A stretch of DNA of 64,000 nt, from contig JAAURJ010000005.1 of assembly GCA_012032285.1 (NCBI GenBank), positions 35,380 through 99,379 on the forward strand. Reading direction: 5' to 3'. The notes below the pieces were generated by a model that saw nothing but the letters and a program-made list of their open reading frames with translations, was not told where the DNA came from and made no database searches. This document shows, piece after piece, positions 1-8,612 of this stretch. The translations under genes were made by a program, and so were the position numbers. Source of the DNA: Sphingomonadales bacterium (GTDB lineage: Bacteria > Pseudomonadota > Alphaproteobacteria > Sphingomonadales > Sphingomonadaceae). The first letter of the stretch is position 1; each line of letters begins with the position of its first letter.

Positions 1-54
1 GAATTACCAAACAATCCCTGTCCTTGACCTGCGAAGTTTGACCTTAGTGCGCTG

Positions 55-783
55 CTAAAGCCCCAATACACCCTTCATATCATAGCGTCCCTTTTCCTGC
101 TTTGCCAGCCAGAGCGCCGCTTTTACCGCGCCATGGGCGAATATGCGGCGGTCCTGAGCGTGATGGGACAGGGTGATGGTTTCGCCGTCGGAAGCGAACA
201 ATATATCATGGTCGCCTGCGATACTGCCGCCGCGGACCGCGCTAAAGCCTATTGCGCCTTTGGCCCGTGCGCCGGTTATGCCGTCACGGCCCCGCTCACT
301 ATGGCCTGCAAGGTCGATATTGCGGCCCTTTGCAGCCGCTTGTCCCAATAATAGCGCGGTGCCCGACGGGGCGTCAACCTTATGCCGGTGGTGCGCCTCT
401 ATAATTTCAATATCCCATTCATCGGACAGCCTTCGCGCGGCCTCCTCCACCAAAAAGGCGAGCATATTGACGCCAAGCGATGTGTTTCCGGTTTGCAGCA
501 CGGCAATGTCAGCCGCGGCATCATCAATCAACCAATGGTGCCGTTCCTCCAACCCTGTGGTGCCAATAACAATCGGCCGACCATGCACGGCGGCGGCGAC
601 AAGATTGCCCTCCAGAGCAGCCGGAGAGCTGAAATCAATCAGCACGCCGGATATGGCGGCCAAAGCGGACACATCGCCGCCTTGATCCACGCCGCCAGCG
701 ATTTCGGTTCCGGCCTCCTGTGCGGCGGTTGCTATTGCCTGTCCCATGCGGCCCTTGCTGCCGATTATCCCTATTTTTAACAT
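55..783 (-). CDS. dapB: 4-hydroxy-tetrahydrodipicolinate reductase
   Basis: NAD(P)H-dependent cytoplasmic reductase of the lysine/diaminopimelate pathway, forming tetrahydrodipicolinate for cell wall and lysine synthesis. The 242-residue product has an N-terminal nucleotide-binding motif (GRMGQAIATA near residue 11) and the family active-site block EAHHRHKVDAPSGTA around residue 130, with the catalytic histidine and the lysine of the HHxxKxDxPSGT signature. Length is slightly below the usual 265-270. It is transcribed divergently from the sirtuin gene, with about 30 bp between the two starts. The first 54 bases of the window, downstream of its stop, show no gene. Confidence 0.97.
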   Translation of the reverse strand: MLKIGIIGSKGRMGQAIATAAQEAGTEIAGGVDQGGDVSALAAISGVLIDFSSPAALEGNLVAAAVHGRPIVIGTTGLEERHHWLIDDAAADIAVLQTGNTSLGVNMLAFLVEEAARRLSDEWDIEIIEAHHRHKVDAPSGTALLLGQAAAKGRNIDLAGHSERGRDGITGARAKGAIGFSAVRGGSIAGDHDILFASDGETITLSHHAQDRRIFAHGAVKAALWLAKQEKGRYDMKGVLGL

Positions 784-813
784 AGCTTGTCCTGATCCTT
801 ACTTTTGTGCTTC

Positions 814-1539
814 ATGGCGGACATGACACTGATACGCAATATTGTAATCCTAACCGGCGCAGGGATCAGCGCGGAAAGTGGTATTGATACTTTCCGGTCC
901 GAAGGCGGGCTTTGGGAGCGGCACCGGATAGAGGATGTCGCCACACCCGAAGCCTTTATCCGCAACCCTGATCTGGTGCTGCGTTTCTATGATATGCGCC
1001 GAGAGGCGATCCAGAAAGCCGTGCCTAATGCTGCGCACCATGCGCTGGGCCGGTTGGAACGCGAATGGCATGGCGCCGGGCGCGGGCGGGTGACATTGGT
1101 AACGCAGAATGTAGATGATCTGCATGAACGCGGCGGATCGGGCAACCTGATCCATATGCATGGCACACATCTAACCGCATGGTGCTTGGCCTGTAATGGT
1201 CGGCCCGAATGGCGCGGGGCTTTGATCGACCGGCCCGCCTGTCCGATATGCGATAGCAAGGGCAGCCTGCGGCCCGATGTCGTTTGGTTTGGCGAAATGC
1301 CCTACCGGCTGGACGAAATTGACGCAGCGTTGCGTGCGGCCGACCTGTTCGTCAGTATCGGCACATCGGGTGCGGTTTATCCTGCGGGCGGCTATGTCCG
1401 CCGGGCGAGGGCAGAGGGGATCCGCACATTGGAACTGAACTTAGAACCGAGCAAGGGCAGCGATTGGTTTGACGAGGTCCGCTACGGTCCCGCGACCGAA
1501 ATTGTGACGGCATGGGTGGAGGAGATGTTGGGATTGTAA
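814..1539 (+). CDS. cobB: NAD-dependent protein deacylase (sirtuin, class III)
   Basis: Sir2-family enzyme that removes acyl groups from protein lysines with NAD+ as co-substrate. Visible are the NAD-binding GAGISAESGIDTFR motif near residue 15, the NVDDLHE and HMHGT segments carrying the catalytic histidine, and four zinc-ligand cysteines arranged as CLAC and CPIC. The sequence FYDMRR has the Tyr and Arg spacing (YxxR) seen in SIRT5/CobB-type enzymes that take succinyl or malonyl groups, so desuccinylase activity is possible. The ATG at 814 is preferred; TTG at 805 and ATG at 823 are alternatives. Confidence 0.95.
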   Translation: MADMTLIRNIVILTGAGISAESGIDTFRSEGGLWERHRIEDVATPEAFIRNPDLVLRFYDMRREAIQKAVPNAAHHALGRLEREWHGAGRGRVTLVTQNVDDLHERGGSGNLIHMHGTHLTAWCLACNGRPEWRGALIDRPACPICDSKGSLRPDVVWFGEMPYRLDEIDAALRAADLFVSIGTSGAVYPAGGYVRRARAEGIRTLELNLEPSKGSDWFDEVRYGPATEIVTAWVEEMLGL

Positions 1540-1551
1540 GATTATCTGCGT

Positions 1552-2316
1552 TTAACCGCAACTCCTGCATTCTGGATCTTTGGGCAGTGTAATCGTCCGC
1601 ATCGCCGGTTTTAACCCGTCAAAAATATGCAGCTTGCTGCCTTTTTCCCCCATAGGCGCCTCGCCAAAGCCGGTGAGGGTGCGGATGGCTTCCATCGCGG
1701 CAAAGCTGCCCATCATGCCGCACATCGCGCCCAGCACGCCCTGTGTAGCGCAATCGTCGCAGTCGTCGGGATCATGCGCATCGCCCACGAAACAGCGATA
1801 GCAGGGCGCATCTTCTTGCCATCCGGTGAAGGTCGCAATTTGCCCATGGAACTGCCCGATTGCGGCGCTCACCAACGGGATGCGTTCGGCAAGGCATAGG
1901 TCATTGACGATCAGACGGGTGGCGAAATTGTCGCTGCCGTCGATTACCACATCAACACCGCTCAGCAGGGTCGAAGATGTATCTTGATCAATTTTCTGCA
2001 TGACGGGGCGGAAGTCTATATCGGGGTTGATTGCCATTGCGGCGCGAGAGGCGGCCTTCACTTTGGCTGTGCCAATATCAGCATCGATGTAGAGGATTTG
2101 CCGCTGTAAATTCGACAGGCTGACGCTGTCATGGTCGATCACACTGATTGTGCCTATCCCCGCCGCCGCCAGATATTGGATGGCAGGACAGCCAATCCCG
2201 CCCGCCCCGATCAGAAGGACATGGCTTTGCAGCAGCTTTGCCTGTCCCGCCCCGCCAATATCGCGCAACACGATATGGCGGGCATAGCGGTCCAATTGTT
2301 CATCGGTAAGAATCAC
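1552..2316 (-). CDS. moeB: HesA/MoeB/ThiF-family sulfur-carrier adenylyltransferase
   Basis: E1-like enzyme that adenylates the C-terminal glycine of a ubiquitin-like sulfur carrier (MoaD or ThiS) using ATP. It has the [13 protein letters not shown] nucleotide-binding loop near residue 37, the [13 protein letters not shown] block with the conserved Arg/Gln, and two zinc CxxC pairs, CYRC around residue 173 and CRSC at the extreme C-terminus. At 254 residues it lacks the rhodanese domain of longer homologues. It is the last gene of the coaBC-dut-moeB operon and overlaps dut by 4 bp. No MoaD or ThiS gene is adjacent, so molybdopterin and thiamine roles cannot be separated here. Confidence 0.9.
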   Translation of the reverse strand: MILTDEQLDRYARHIVLRDIGGAGQAKLLQSHVLLIGAGGIGCPAIQYLAAAGIGTISVIDHDSVSLSNLQRQILYIDADIGTAKVKAASRAAMAINPDIDFRPVMQKIDQDTSSTLLSGVDVVIDGSDNFATRLIVNDLCLAERIPLVSAAIGQFHGQIATFTGWQEDAPCYRCFVGDAHDPDDCDDCATQGVLGAMCGMMGSFAAMEAIRTLTGFGEAPMGEKGSKLHIFDGLKPAMRTITLPKDPECRSCG

Positions 2317-2792
2317 ACCCCGGTCGAGCCGAACCCGCCCACCCCGCGCGGCGTGTCATTAAGCTGATCTACCTCCACCAAATGACCATGAATAACCGGG
2401 GTCACTACAATTTGCGCAATCCGGTCGCCGATTTTGACAGCGAAATCCTCCTCGCCCAAATTGGCAAGTATCACTTTTACCTCTCCGCGATAGTCACTGT
2501 CCACTGTGCCTGGAGTGTTCAGCACGCTGATCCCATGTTTCAGCGCTAGGCCGGACCGAGGGCGCACCTGCACCTCAAAACCATATGGAATGGCAAAGGC
2601 GAAGCCAGTGGCAATCGCCGCCCTTCTGCCGGGACGCAGGGTGATATTTTCGGCGGCGCATATGTCCATGCCCGCTGCACCGGCGCTCTCATAGGCAGGT
2701 AAAGGCAGATTCGCTCCATTATTGAGCCGTTTGACCATAATGGTTACAGGCATAGAGGCGACTACCGCTGTTTCTTCAATTTCCGATGACAT
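2313..2792 (-). CDS. dut: deoxyuridine 5'-triphosphate nucleotidohydrolase (dUTPase)
   Basis: Trimeric dUTPase that hydrolyses dUTP to dUMP and pyrophosphate, keeping uracil out of DNA and feeding dTMP synthesis. All five family motifs are visible in 159 residues: AGMDI, PRSGLA, a [10 protein letters not shown] loop with the catalytic Asp and substrate-specificity Tyr, GDRIAQ, and the C-terminal [10 protein letters not shown] arm. It overlaps coaBC by 17 bp upstream and moeB by 4 bp downstream, so the three genes are translationally coupled. A coaBC-dut pairing is common in proteobacteria. Confidence 0.97.
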   Translation of the reverse strand: MSSEIEETAVVASMPVTIMVKRLNNGANLPLPAYESAGAAGMDICAAENITLRPGRRAAIATGFAFAIPYGFEVQVRPRSGLALKHGISVLNTPGTVDSDYRGEVKVILANLGEEDFAVKIGDRIAQIVVTPVIHGHLVEVDQLNDTPRGVGGFGSTGV

Positions 2793-4017
2793 CGGCCACT
2801 TTCTCCATCAATTTGCGTGCCACAACTTCCTTATGCGCCTTGGGCCAGCTTTCAATGCCGTCCTTGGTCACGATATGAACGCTGTTTTCCGATCCCCCCA
2901 TCACATCGCCGGACACATCATTGGCGACGATCCAGTCACACCCTTTTTTGGCCAGCTTTGCCGCAGCATGGTCTTTCAAATTCTCTGTCTCGGCAGCAAA
3001 TCCGATCAGCAAACCGGGGCGTTTTTCATGCCGTGCAAGCGATGCCAATATGTCGGGGTTTTCGGCAAGCGCAAGCGGCGTTGGTGCATCGTCTTTTTTC
3101 TTTATTTTTTGCTCTGCGGTATCGGCGGCGCGGTAATCGGCGACGGCGGCAACCATGATCGCGGCGTCGGCGGGCAGCGCCTTTTCCACCTCAATCTGCA
3201 TTTCGCGGGCGCTTTCCACATCCCAGCGGATGACGCCGGGCGGGGTGACAAGATGAACTGGGCCAGCGACCAATATCACTTCTGCGCCCATTTCGGCGGC
3301 CGCCTGCGCAATGGCAAAGCCCTGACGCCCGGAGGAGCGGTTGGCGATATAACGCACCGGATCAATGGCTTCATGCGTTGGCCCGGCGGTGACGATGATT
3401 TTCTTGCCATAAAGCGGGCGATGTTCGGCTTCGGCAAAATCGGGCTGTGCAGACAGCATCATGGCAGGCGCAGGTTGCCCGAGCATATTTTGGATTTCGG
3501 TCAGGATTGCGGCGGGTTCGGGAAGGCGCCCGGCGCCATATTCGCCGCACGCCATTTCGCCTTCATCTGGTTCCATCACATGGACGGCGTCGCTGCGCAG
3601 TTGCTGTACATTACGGCGGGTCGCGGGATGGTGCCACATACGCACATTCATCGCCGGCACGGTCAGAACGCGCTTGTCAGTGGCGAGCAGCAAGGTGGTG
3701 GCAAGGTCATCGGCGATCCCGGCATTCATTTTGGCCATCAGGTCAGCAGTAGCTGGGCAAACAACCACCAAATCGGCCTCCCGGCTGAGTTGGATATGCC
3801 CCATCTCGCTTTCGTCTTTCAGATCGAACAGTTCGGTAAATACTGGATTTTCACTCAAGGCAGCCAGCGTCATCGGCGTAACAAATTCCTGCCCGCTTTT
3901 TGTAATGACGCAGCGAACCGTCATTCCTTCCTTGCGGATCAAACGAACCAGCTCGCACGATTTATAAGCCGCAATGCCGCCGCCAATGATCAGGAGAATA
4001 TGCTTTGTTTCATTCAT
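2776..4017 (-). CDS. coaBC: bifunctional phosphopantothenoylcysteine decarboxylase / phosphopantothenate-cysteine ligase
   Basis: Two successive steps of coenzyme A synthesis in one polypeptide. The N-terminal CoaC flavodoxin-like half (about residues 1-180) has the PAMNVRMW substrate-binding motif and an [10 protein letters not shown] flap containing the catalytic Cys. The C-terminal CoaB half (from about residue 205) has the [12 protein letters not shown] and AAVADYRA motifs and a KIKK segment for CTP-dependent ligation. I start at the ATG at 4017 ([10 protein letters not shown]), because the additional 18 upstream residues do not resemble the family. First gene of the coaBC-dut-moeB operon. 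Confidence 0.96.
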   Translation of the reverse strand: MNETKHILLIIGGGIAAYKSCELVRLIRKEGMTVRCVITKSGQEFVTPMTLAALSENPVFTELFDLKDESEMGHIQLSREADLVVVCPATADLMAKMNAGIADDLATTLLLATDKRVLTVPAMNVRMWHHPATRRNVQQLRSDAVHVMEPDEGEMACGEYGAGRLPEPAAILTEIQNMLGQPAPAMMLSAQPDFAEAEHRPLYGKKIIVTAGPTHEAIDPVRYIANRSSGRQGFAIAQAAAEMGAEVILVAGPVHLVTPPGVIRWDVESAREMQIEVEKALPADAAIMVAAVADYRAADTAEQKIKKKDDAPTPLALAENPDILASLARHEKRPGLLIGFAAETENLKDHAAAKLAKKGCDWIVANDVSGDVMGGSENSVHIVTKDGIESWPKAHKEVVARKLMEKVADVIGN

Positions 4018-4165
4018 ATCTGCTCTTTGCCAGCTATTTTTGTAGAATGAAAGCGGCAGAATGGGCCTCACTATGATGGCATTCCCCTCTTGTAATTTTT
4101 GAAAGCAATTATACGTCTAATGCAGGGTAAGAGCGATTGGGATAACAAGGTTAGGAGACAAAAAC

Positions 4166-5011
4166 ATGAAATATAGCAATTCATTCAAAAATGCTGCTTT
4201 ACCGGTTATGGCCTTGCTCGCCCTTGCCGCCTGCAAATAGGCTGAGGCACCCGCAGATGGCGGTGAAAGCAATGCGGTTTCAGCAGAGGGAGAAACGAAG
4301 CCGGAAAAAGCCGCCTGGGGATATGGCGAGGCTGATGGTCCGGCCAAATGGGGCGATTTGTCACCGGAATATGCAACCTGCAAAACCGGTAAGGAACAAT
4401 CGCCATTAGACCTGCCACCCACCGATAAAGCCAAAACTATCGATGTCGCCACCAATTATGCAGTCAAAAACGGTGCTATCGAAAATGACGGACATGGTAT
4501 AAAGGCAAGTTTCGAAAAAGGCTTTACCCTGACATCAGGGGATAAGAGTTATGACCTGCTGCAATTCCATTTCCACACGCCTTCGGAAAATCTGTTTGGC
4601 GGTAAAGCATCGCCCGCCGATGTCCACTTTGTGCATTCCGATGCCAATGGCAATCTCGCTGTGCTGGGCGTGATGATCAATGAAGGTGCGGCCAGCCCGC
4701 AAATGCAGGCAATCTTAGATGACCAAAAAACTTTAGAGATCATCTCAGTTGGTGCGGCCAGCCCGCAAATGCAGGCAATCTTAGATAATATTGGTGGTAA
4801 GACCGACCTTGATTTGAAAGCCATGCTGCCTGCATCCATGACTGCATATAATTTTAAAGGCTCGCTGACCACTCCGCCATGCAGCGAAGGGGTGAACTGG
4901 CACGTTTTGACCACTCCTGTCACTGCGAGCAAGGAGCAGATAGAGGCGCTTAACAAAATCACAGGTAACAATGCGCGTCCGGTGCAACCTTTGAATGAAC
5001 GCGCGATTTAG
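4166..5011 (+). pseudogene. alpha-carbonic anhydrase lipoprotein, interrupted by an in-frame TAG
   Basis: Zinc enzyme interconverting CO2 and bicarbonate, here with a lipoprotein signal placing it in the periplasm. The catalytic domain is intact: zinc ligands FHFHTPSE and DVHFVH, the TTPPCSEGVNWHVL active-site block, and a Cys pair suited to the periplasmic disulfide. The frame opens at ATG 4166 with a signal peptide ending LLALAAC-K, and codon 25, directly after the lipobox, is TAG (4238-4240). The same frame then continues without a break to 5011. CAG to TAG is the simplest origin. Translation from ATG 4358 would keep most of the catalytic domain but lose export. A 66-bp insertion at about 4685-4750 duplicates part of the protein. 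Real decay, readthrough or sequence error are all possible. Confidence 0.85.
4685..4786 (+). repeat. 36-bp direct repeat inside the carbonic anhydrase gene
   Basis: Bases 4685-4720 and 4751-4786 are identical, each encoding GAASPQMQAILD. The 30 bp between them encode ten residues and contain a short inverted repeat (gagat-c-atctc). The repeat period is 66 bp, so the frame is kept and the protein gains 22 residues relative to a single-copy alpha-carbonic anhydrase. Confidence 0.95.
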
Positions 5012-5036
5012 GTATTGAAATCATAAGCTTTATTAA

Positions 5037-5064
5037 AACGGCCCTGCAAAAATGCGGGGCCGTT
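5037..5064 (+). terminator. hairpin downstream of the carbonic anhydrase gene
   Basis: Arms aacggccc and gggccgtt (with a tgc/gca inner extension) around an A-rich loop, 26 bp after the stop codon of the carbonic anhydrase reading frame. No strong T-run follows, so efficiency is uncertain. Confidence 0.55.
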
Positions 5065-5142
5065 ACTGCTTATTTTGCGAATGCTATCCTGATATGCTAA
5101 AGCAAAAAGAAAAGGTCGCATAAAATCCGAGCAGGGGGCATT

Positions 5143-6137
5143 ATGCGTGACGTAAAAAATATCTTTTATCTTGTTGCGGCAACCTCTGCGGTGTTGCTTA
5201 CACAGGGCTGCGCGATCAATCCGAACTCTTTCCCCGTCATTGTTCCGCCTCCTCCGCCCCTATACAGCAGGTTGATTATCGTAACTGCACCCAATTGGGC
5301 AGCTGTCCAAAGGGCTATATTGGCAATGATCCGGTTCCGGATAGAGCGCAGCCGCGCGCTGCTGCGACGCGGAGAAATATTGTCCGCGGCGCTACTGTGG
5401 GATCAGCACAAAGCCCGACCGTCGGCGGCGCATTGGGACAAGTTTTTCATCCGCATCTAGGCAGCGGCACGGTGCAAGAATCGGTTCAATCCGGCTTGAT
5501 CCGCTGTGACGCCTTGAACAGCGACCAGATGGTGCGTGCAGAGGATTGCCGCAAAGCCGAAGATGAACTGGCCCGCGTCCAGACAGGCGACGGGAAGCTT
5601 AAACTTGTCAATCCCATGGTGGTGAACCGCCAATATAGCGTGACTTGGTTCGCCGGGAAAAAGGGCAGCGTGATTACAGATAATGCGGGCGGCGCTGACA
5701 ATGATGGTTCGCAAATAAAGGATACACCCGATGTCCAAATCAACCGTTTCATGTCAGCGAAGCTGGAAGGGGTTGGCTTTGATATAACGCCTTCCGATTA
5801 TGTGCCGCTTAATGTCGCGCGTAATTTGGATATTAGGCAAAGCTGGCAAGTCATCCCGCGTTCCGAAGGCAAAAGGGAATTGATATTACGCCTAAAAAAT
5901 CAGGTTGTGATAGACGGCAAACGCATGGACATTGATACACCTGCAAAAGTGTATACCGTCAATGTCAGTCCCGTTCCCATGACGTTGAGCAATTGGCAGG
6001 ATTTTATCATTAACAATCTGAAATGGTTGGCATTGCTGCTTGCGACTATAACCGGCGTGGTTGTCGCGTGGAAGAAATTGCGCCGCACGGTCAGCGGGAG
6101 TGCAGCTGAACCTGAAGCGAATAATTCCGCAGCTTAG
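5143..6137 (+). CDS. predicted lipoprotein with C-terminal membrane anchor (frameshifted), function unknown
   Basis: I do not recognise the family. The first frame (5143) encodes a lipoprotein signal peptide with lipobox LTQGC followed by a proline-rich stretch. A second frame continues to 6137 with a soluble domain of about 200 residues, a membrane segment (WLALLLATITGVVVAWKK) close to the end and a short Ala/Glu tail. The frames join if one C is added to the C-run at 5257-5260, giving PPPPIQQVDYRNCTQLG. The two sides clearly belong together because no start codon with a ribosome site exists for the second part. A good Shine-Dalgarno (agggggc) precedes 5143. It lies between the carbonic anhydrase and the convergent SulP gene. 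Confidence 0.7.
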
Positions 6138-6182
6138 TTCCTTTTGGTTAAAGCTGTTTTGCGGTCATCAATGCCCCCTCCA

Positions 6183-7670
6183 TCAATGCCCAGTCGTTCC
6201 TAAAGAATGGAACGGCTTTTCATGTTCGCCATATTTATCAACGAGTGACGCGCTGGCTTCATTCAGGCCAATGATTTCGACCTTTTTGCCTTCTGCCTGC
6301 AAACGCTGTGTTATCTTATCGAGCATTCCTGTCGCGCTTATGTCCCAAAAATGGGCGTCATGCACATCGATGATGACAGTATCGACCGCATCTTCGTTAA
6401 ACTCCATCGCCTCATACATCAAATCGGCAGAGGCAAAGAAAATCTGTCCGCCGAAAACATAATGATGGGTGCGGCCATCAATATAATGTTCAAAGATTAA
6501 AAGCTGACGCACCTTCCAAGCGAAAAAAATGCCGGACAAAAGAACACCGGTCAGCACGCCGATGGACAAATCATGCGTTACCACCACCATGATTACAGTG
6601 GCCAGCATAACAAGGTTTGAAGGCCAGGGGTGATGGGTGATTTCGGTAAAGCTCTGCCAGCGAAAGGTGCTGACCGATACAAATATCATCACGGCCACAA
6701 GCGCTGGCATCGGGATTTGCGCAACCCATTTGCCGAGCGCGACGATCAGGATCAACAGCATGACACCCGCCACGAAAGTCGATAGCCTGCGCCGTCCGCC
6801 CGATTTGATATTGATAACCGATTGCCCGATCATAGCGCATCCGCCCATGCCGCCGATAAATCCGGTGACGAAATTGGCAATGCCTTGGCCATAGGTTTCA
6901 CGTTTTTTATTGCTGCGTGTTTCGGTCATGTCATCCACTATGCTTGCCGTCAGCAGGCTTTCGAGCAGGCCCACCGCCGCCATAGCCAGCGAATAGGGGG
7001 CTATGATTTGCAAGGTTTCCCATGTCACCGGAATTTGAGGGATGTGGAACCAAGGCGGGCTATCGGGCAGGGCGCCGGTATCGCCCACTGTAGTCACGTC
7101 CAGTTTGAAGTAAATCGATACCGCCGCAATCAGGATAATCGCCACCAACGGCGCGGGCACGGCCTTGGTCACACGCGGCAGGCCGTAAATCATAGCCAGA
7201 CCGGCGGCGATCATGGCATAGGTCGTGACAGTCATATTCTCCCCGGTTAGCATCGGTAGCTGCGCCATGAAAATCAATATCGCGAGTGCGTTGACAAAGC
7301 CGGTAATCACGCTGCGCGAGACAAAACGCATCAGCAGATCAAGCCGAAGCAGCGCGGCGATGCATTGGAAAATACCCATCAAAATTGTCGCCGCAAACAG
7401 ATATTCGGTGCCATGATCACGCACCAGCGGCACCACCAAAACGGCAACCGCCGCCGTCGCCGCGCTGATCATACCGGGCCGCCCGCCGATCAGCGAGATG
7501 ATAACCGCGATCGAGAAGCTGGCATATAATCCAACACGCGGATCAACCCCTGCGATAATCGAAAAACCGATGGCTTCGGGAATAAGCGCGAGGGCAACAA
7601 CAAGCCCGGCCAAAAATTCATTTTTCGGATTTGACAGCCAGTCACGTTTGAAGCTGCTATGAATTGCCAT
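6183..7670 (-). CDS. SulP/SLC26-family anion transporter with STAS domain
   Basis: Inner-membrane anion transporter with a SulP core of alternating hydrophobic segments (residues about 15-385), starting with the conserved ALIPEAIGFSIIAG stretch in TM1, followed by a C-terminal cytoplasmic STAS domain (about 395-490, with TVIIDVHDAHFWDISA). The family carries sulfate, bicarbonate or C4-dicarboxylates, and sequence alone does not settle the substrate. Its position two genes from an alpha-carbonic anhydrase suggests a bicarbonate transporter of the BicA kind. That is an inference from context only; no sulfate-assimilation gene is nearby. Confidence 0.9.
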   Translation of the reverse strand: MAIHSSFKRDWLSNPKNEFLAGLVVALALIPEAIGFSIIAGVDPRVGLYASFSIAVIISLIGGRPGMISAATAAVAVLVVPLVRDHGTEYLFAATILMGIFQCIAALLRLDLLMRFVSRSVITGFVNALAILIFMAQLPMLTGENMTVTTYAMIAAGLAMIYGLPRVTKAVPAPLVAIILIAAVSIYFKLDVTTVGDTGALPDSPPWFHIPQIPVTWETLQIIAPYSLAMAAVGLLESLLTASIVDDMTETRSNKKRETYGQGIANFVTGFIGGMGGCAMIGQSVINIKSGGRRRLSTFVAGVMLLILIVALGKWVAQIPMPALVAVMIFVSVSTFRWQSFTEITHHPWPSNLVMLATVIMVVVTHDLSIGVLTGVLLSGIFFAWKVRQLLIFEHYIDGRTHHYVFGGQIFFASADLMYEAMEFNEDAVDTVIIDVHDAHFWDISATGMLDKITQRLQAEGKKVEIIGLNEASASLVDKYGEHEKPFHSLGTTGH

Positions 7671-7768
7671 ATTTATTGCCTTAGAAAGGGAGGGTGCGCG
7701 CCAATATTTGTGCGCTGCAACATGATTTACGTCCGCTTTAGACGCTTTGCGCTGGAAATCAACCTAGG

Positions 7769-7797
7769 TTGACTTTTGTTGCCAGTTTGGTTATATA
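7769..7797 (+). promoter_or_regulatory. sigma-70-type promoter for the structured RNA / NYN gene
   Basis: TTGACT at 7769-7774 and TATATA at 7792-7797 are separated by 17 bp, close to the vegetative consensus. The predicted start is around 7804-7809, exactly where the stem-loop RNA begins. Confidence 0.7.
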
Positions 7798-7804
7798 AAT
7801 TTTA

Positions 7805-7880
7805 TCCAGTCCCCGGTTTGCCGTCTTGAGGCGCTCGAAAGAGCAGATATCAGCTCAAGGCCGCTCCCGGGGACAATTTT
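7805..7880 (+). ncRNA. structured small RNA or attenuator leader, family unknown
   Basis: A compact self-complementary element. The outer stem gtccccgg (7809-7816) pairs with ccggggac (7867-7874), an inner stem cttgag (7825-7830) pairs with ctcaag (7854-7859), and within it gctc-GAAA-gagc (7832-7843) forms a 4-bp hairpin with a GNRA tetraloop. The outer stem is followed by caa and six T (7875-7880), a Rho-independent terminator layout. A well-spaced promoter ends just upstream. The whole unit therefore looks like a transcript of about 75 nt. It could be a free small RNA or a leader that controls read-through into the NYN gene, whose ATG lies 13 bp after the T-run. It does not match the SRP, 6S, tmRNA or common riboswitch motifs I know. 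Confidence 0.6.
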
Positions 7881-7892
7881 TTGGAAAATATT

Positions 7893-8606
7893 ATGGCTAC
7901 TGCAATATTGGTAGATGGAGCCTTTTTTTTAAGACGGTTCAAACATTGTTTTCCAGACCATAAAAGAGAAGACCCAGTCAGCGTTGCGCATGGATTAATG
8001 CTGCTTGTCCATTGGCATATGGCATTACGCATAGGTCCGTCGCAAATAACACAGCAAATCTCTAATAATGGGCCTCAATTGCTGGAGACGCCAAGCCTAT
8101 ACCGTATATTTTTCTATGATTGTCCACCACTTACAAAGCGGATGCACAAGCCTATAAGCCAAACTTCTATAGTATTTAGTAAAACCGAAGATGCGATTTT
8201 TAGAATCGCATTACATGAGGAAATTCAAAAACTTCGTAAATTGGCAATTCGCTTGGGCCGTTTAAATGACACTTCCAAATGGCGCTTGAGTGAACAAGCA
8301 ACTGCACGATTGATTAAAGATCCAACATTATTCGTTCCTACAGATGACGATTTTGAAATTGATACGAAACAAAAAGGGGTCGATATGCGACTGGGCTTAG
8401 ACGTTGCCTCTCTTGCATTCAAACGCCAAGTTGACCAAATTGTAATCGTAGCTGCTGATGCTGACTTTGTGCCAGCCGCTAAACTAGCAAGGCGCGAAGG
8501 TATTGACATTGTTTTGGATAGAATGAGCGATCACAGAGCAGCCAAAGACCTTATTGAACACGTAGATGGAATAAGAGACTGCTTTTTACCCAAACCCTAT
8601 GATTGA
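7893..8606 (+). CDS. NYN-domain protein (LabA-like, PIN-fold putative nuclease)
   Basis: The NYN fold is a metal-dependent PIN-like nuclease domain, usually acting on RNA. The three acidic clusters expected for it are present: ILVDGAFF at the start, KGVDMRLGLDVASLA near residue 163, and VIVAADADFVPAAKLARR near residue 189. The central region (about residues 40-150) is family-specific and unassigned. Base composition is much more AT-rich than every neighbour, suggesting acquisition by transfer. The ATG at 7893 has a weak GGAA site; an ATG at 7881 also exists. The gene is read from the structured RNA region and its target is unknown. It ends 6 bp before rlmN. Confidence 0.82.
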   Translation: MATAILVDGAFFLRRFKHCFPDHKREDPVSVAHGLMLLVHWHMALRIGPSQITQQISNNGPQLLETPSLYRIFFYDCPPLTKRMHKPISQTSIVFSKTEDAIFRIALHEEIQKLRKLAIRLGRLNDTSKWRLSEQATARLIKDPTLFVPTDDDFEIDTKQKGVDMRLGLDVASLAFKRQVDQIVIVAADADFVPAAKLARREGIDIVLDRMSDHRAAKDLIEHVDGIRDCFLPKPYD

Positions 8607-8612
8607 AAATTG

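Noticed and set aside
2722..4050. 442-codon open frame on the plus strand
   Set aside because: Antisense to coaBC, which has all family motifs; the plus-strand translation has no recognisable domain and is an artefact of codon bias.
7805..7880. SRP (4.5S) RNA or tmRNA fragment
   Set aside because: The GNRA hairpin is suggestive, but the conserved SRP internal loops are missing and there is no CCA end or tag reading frame.
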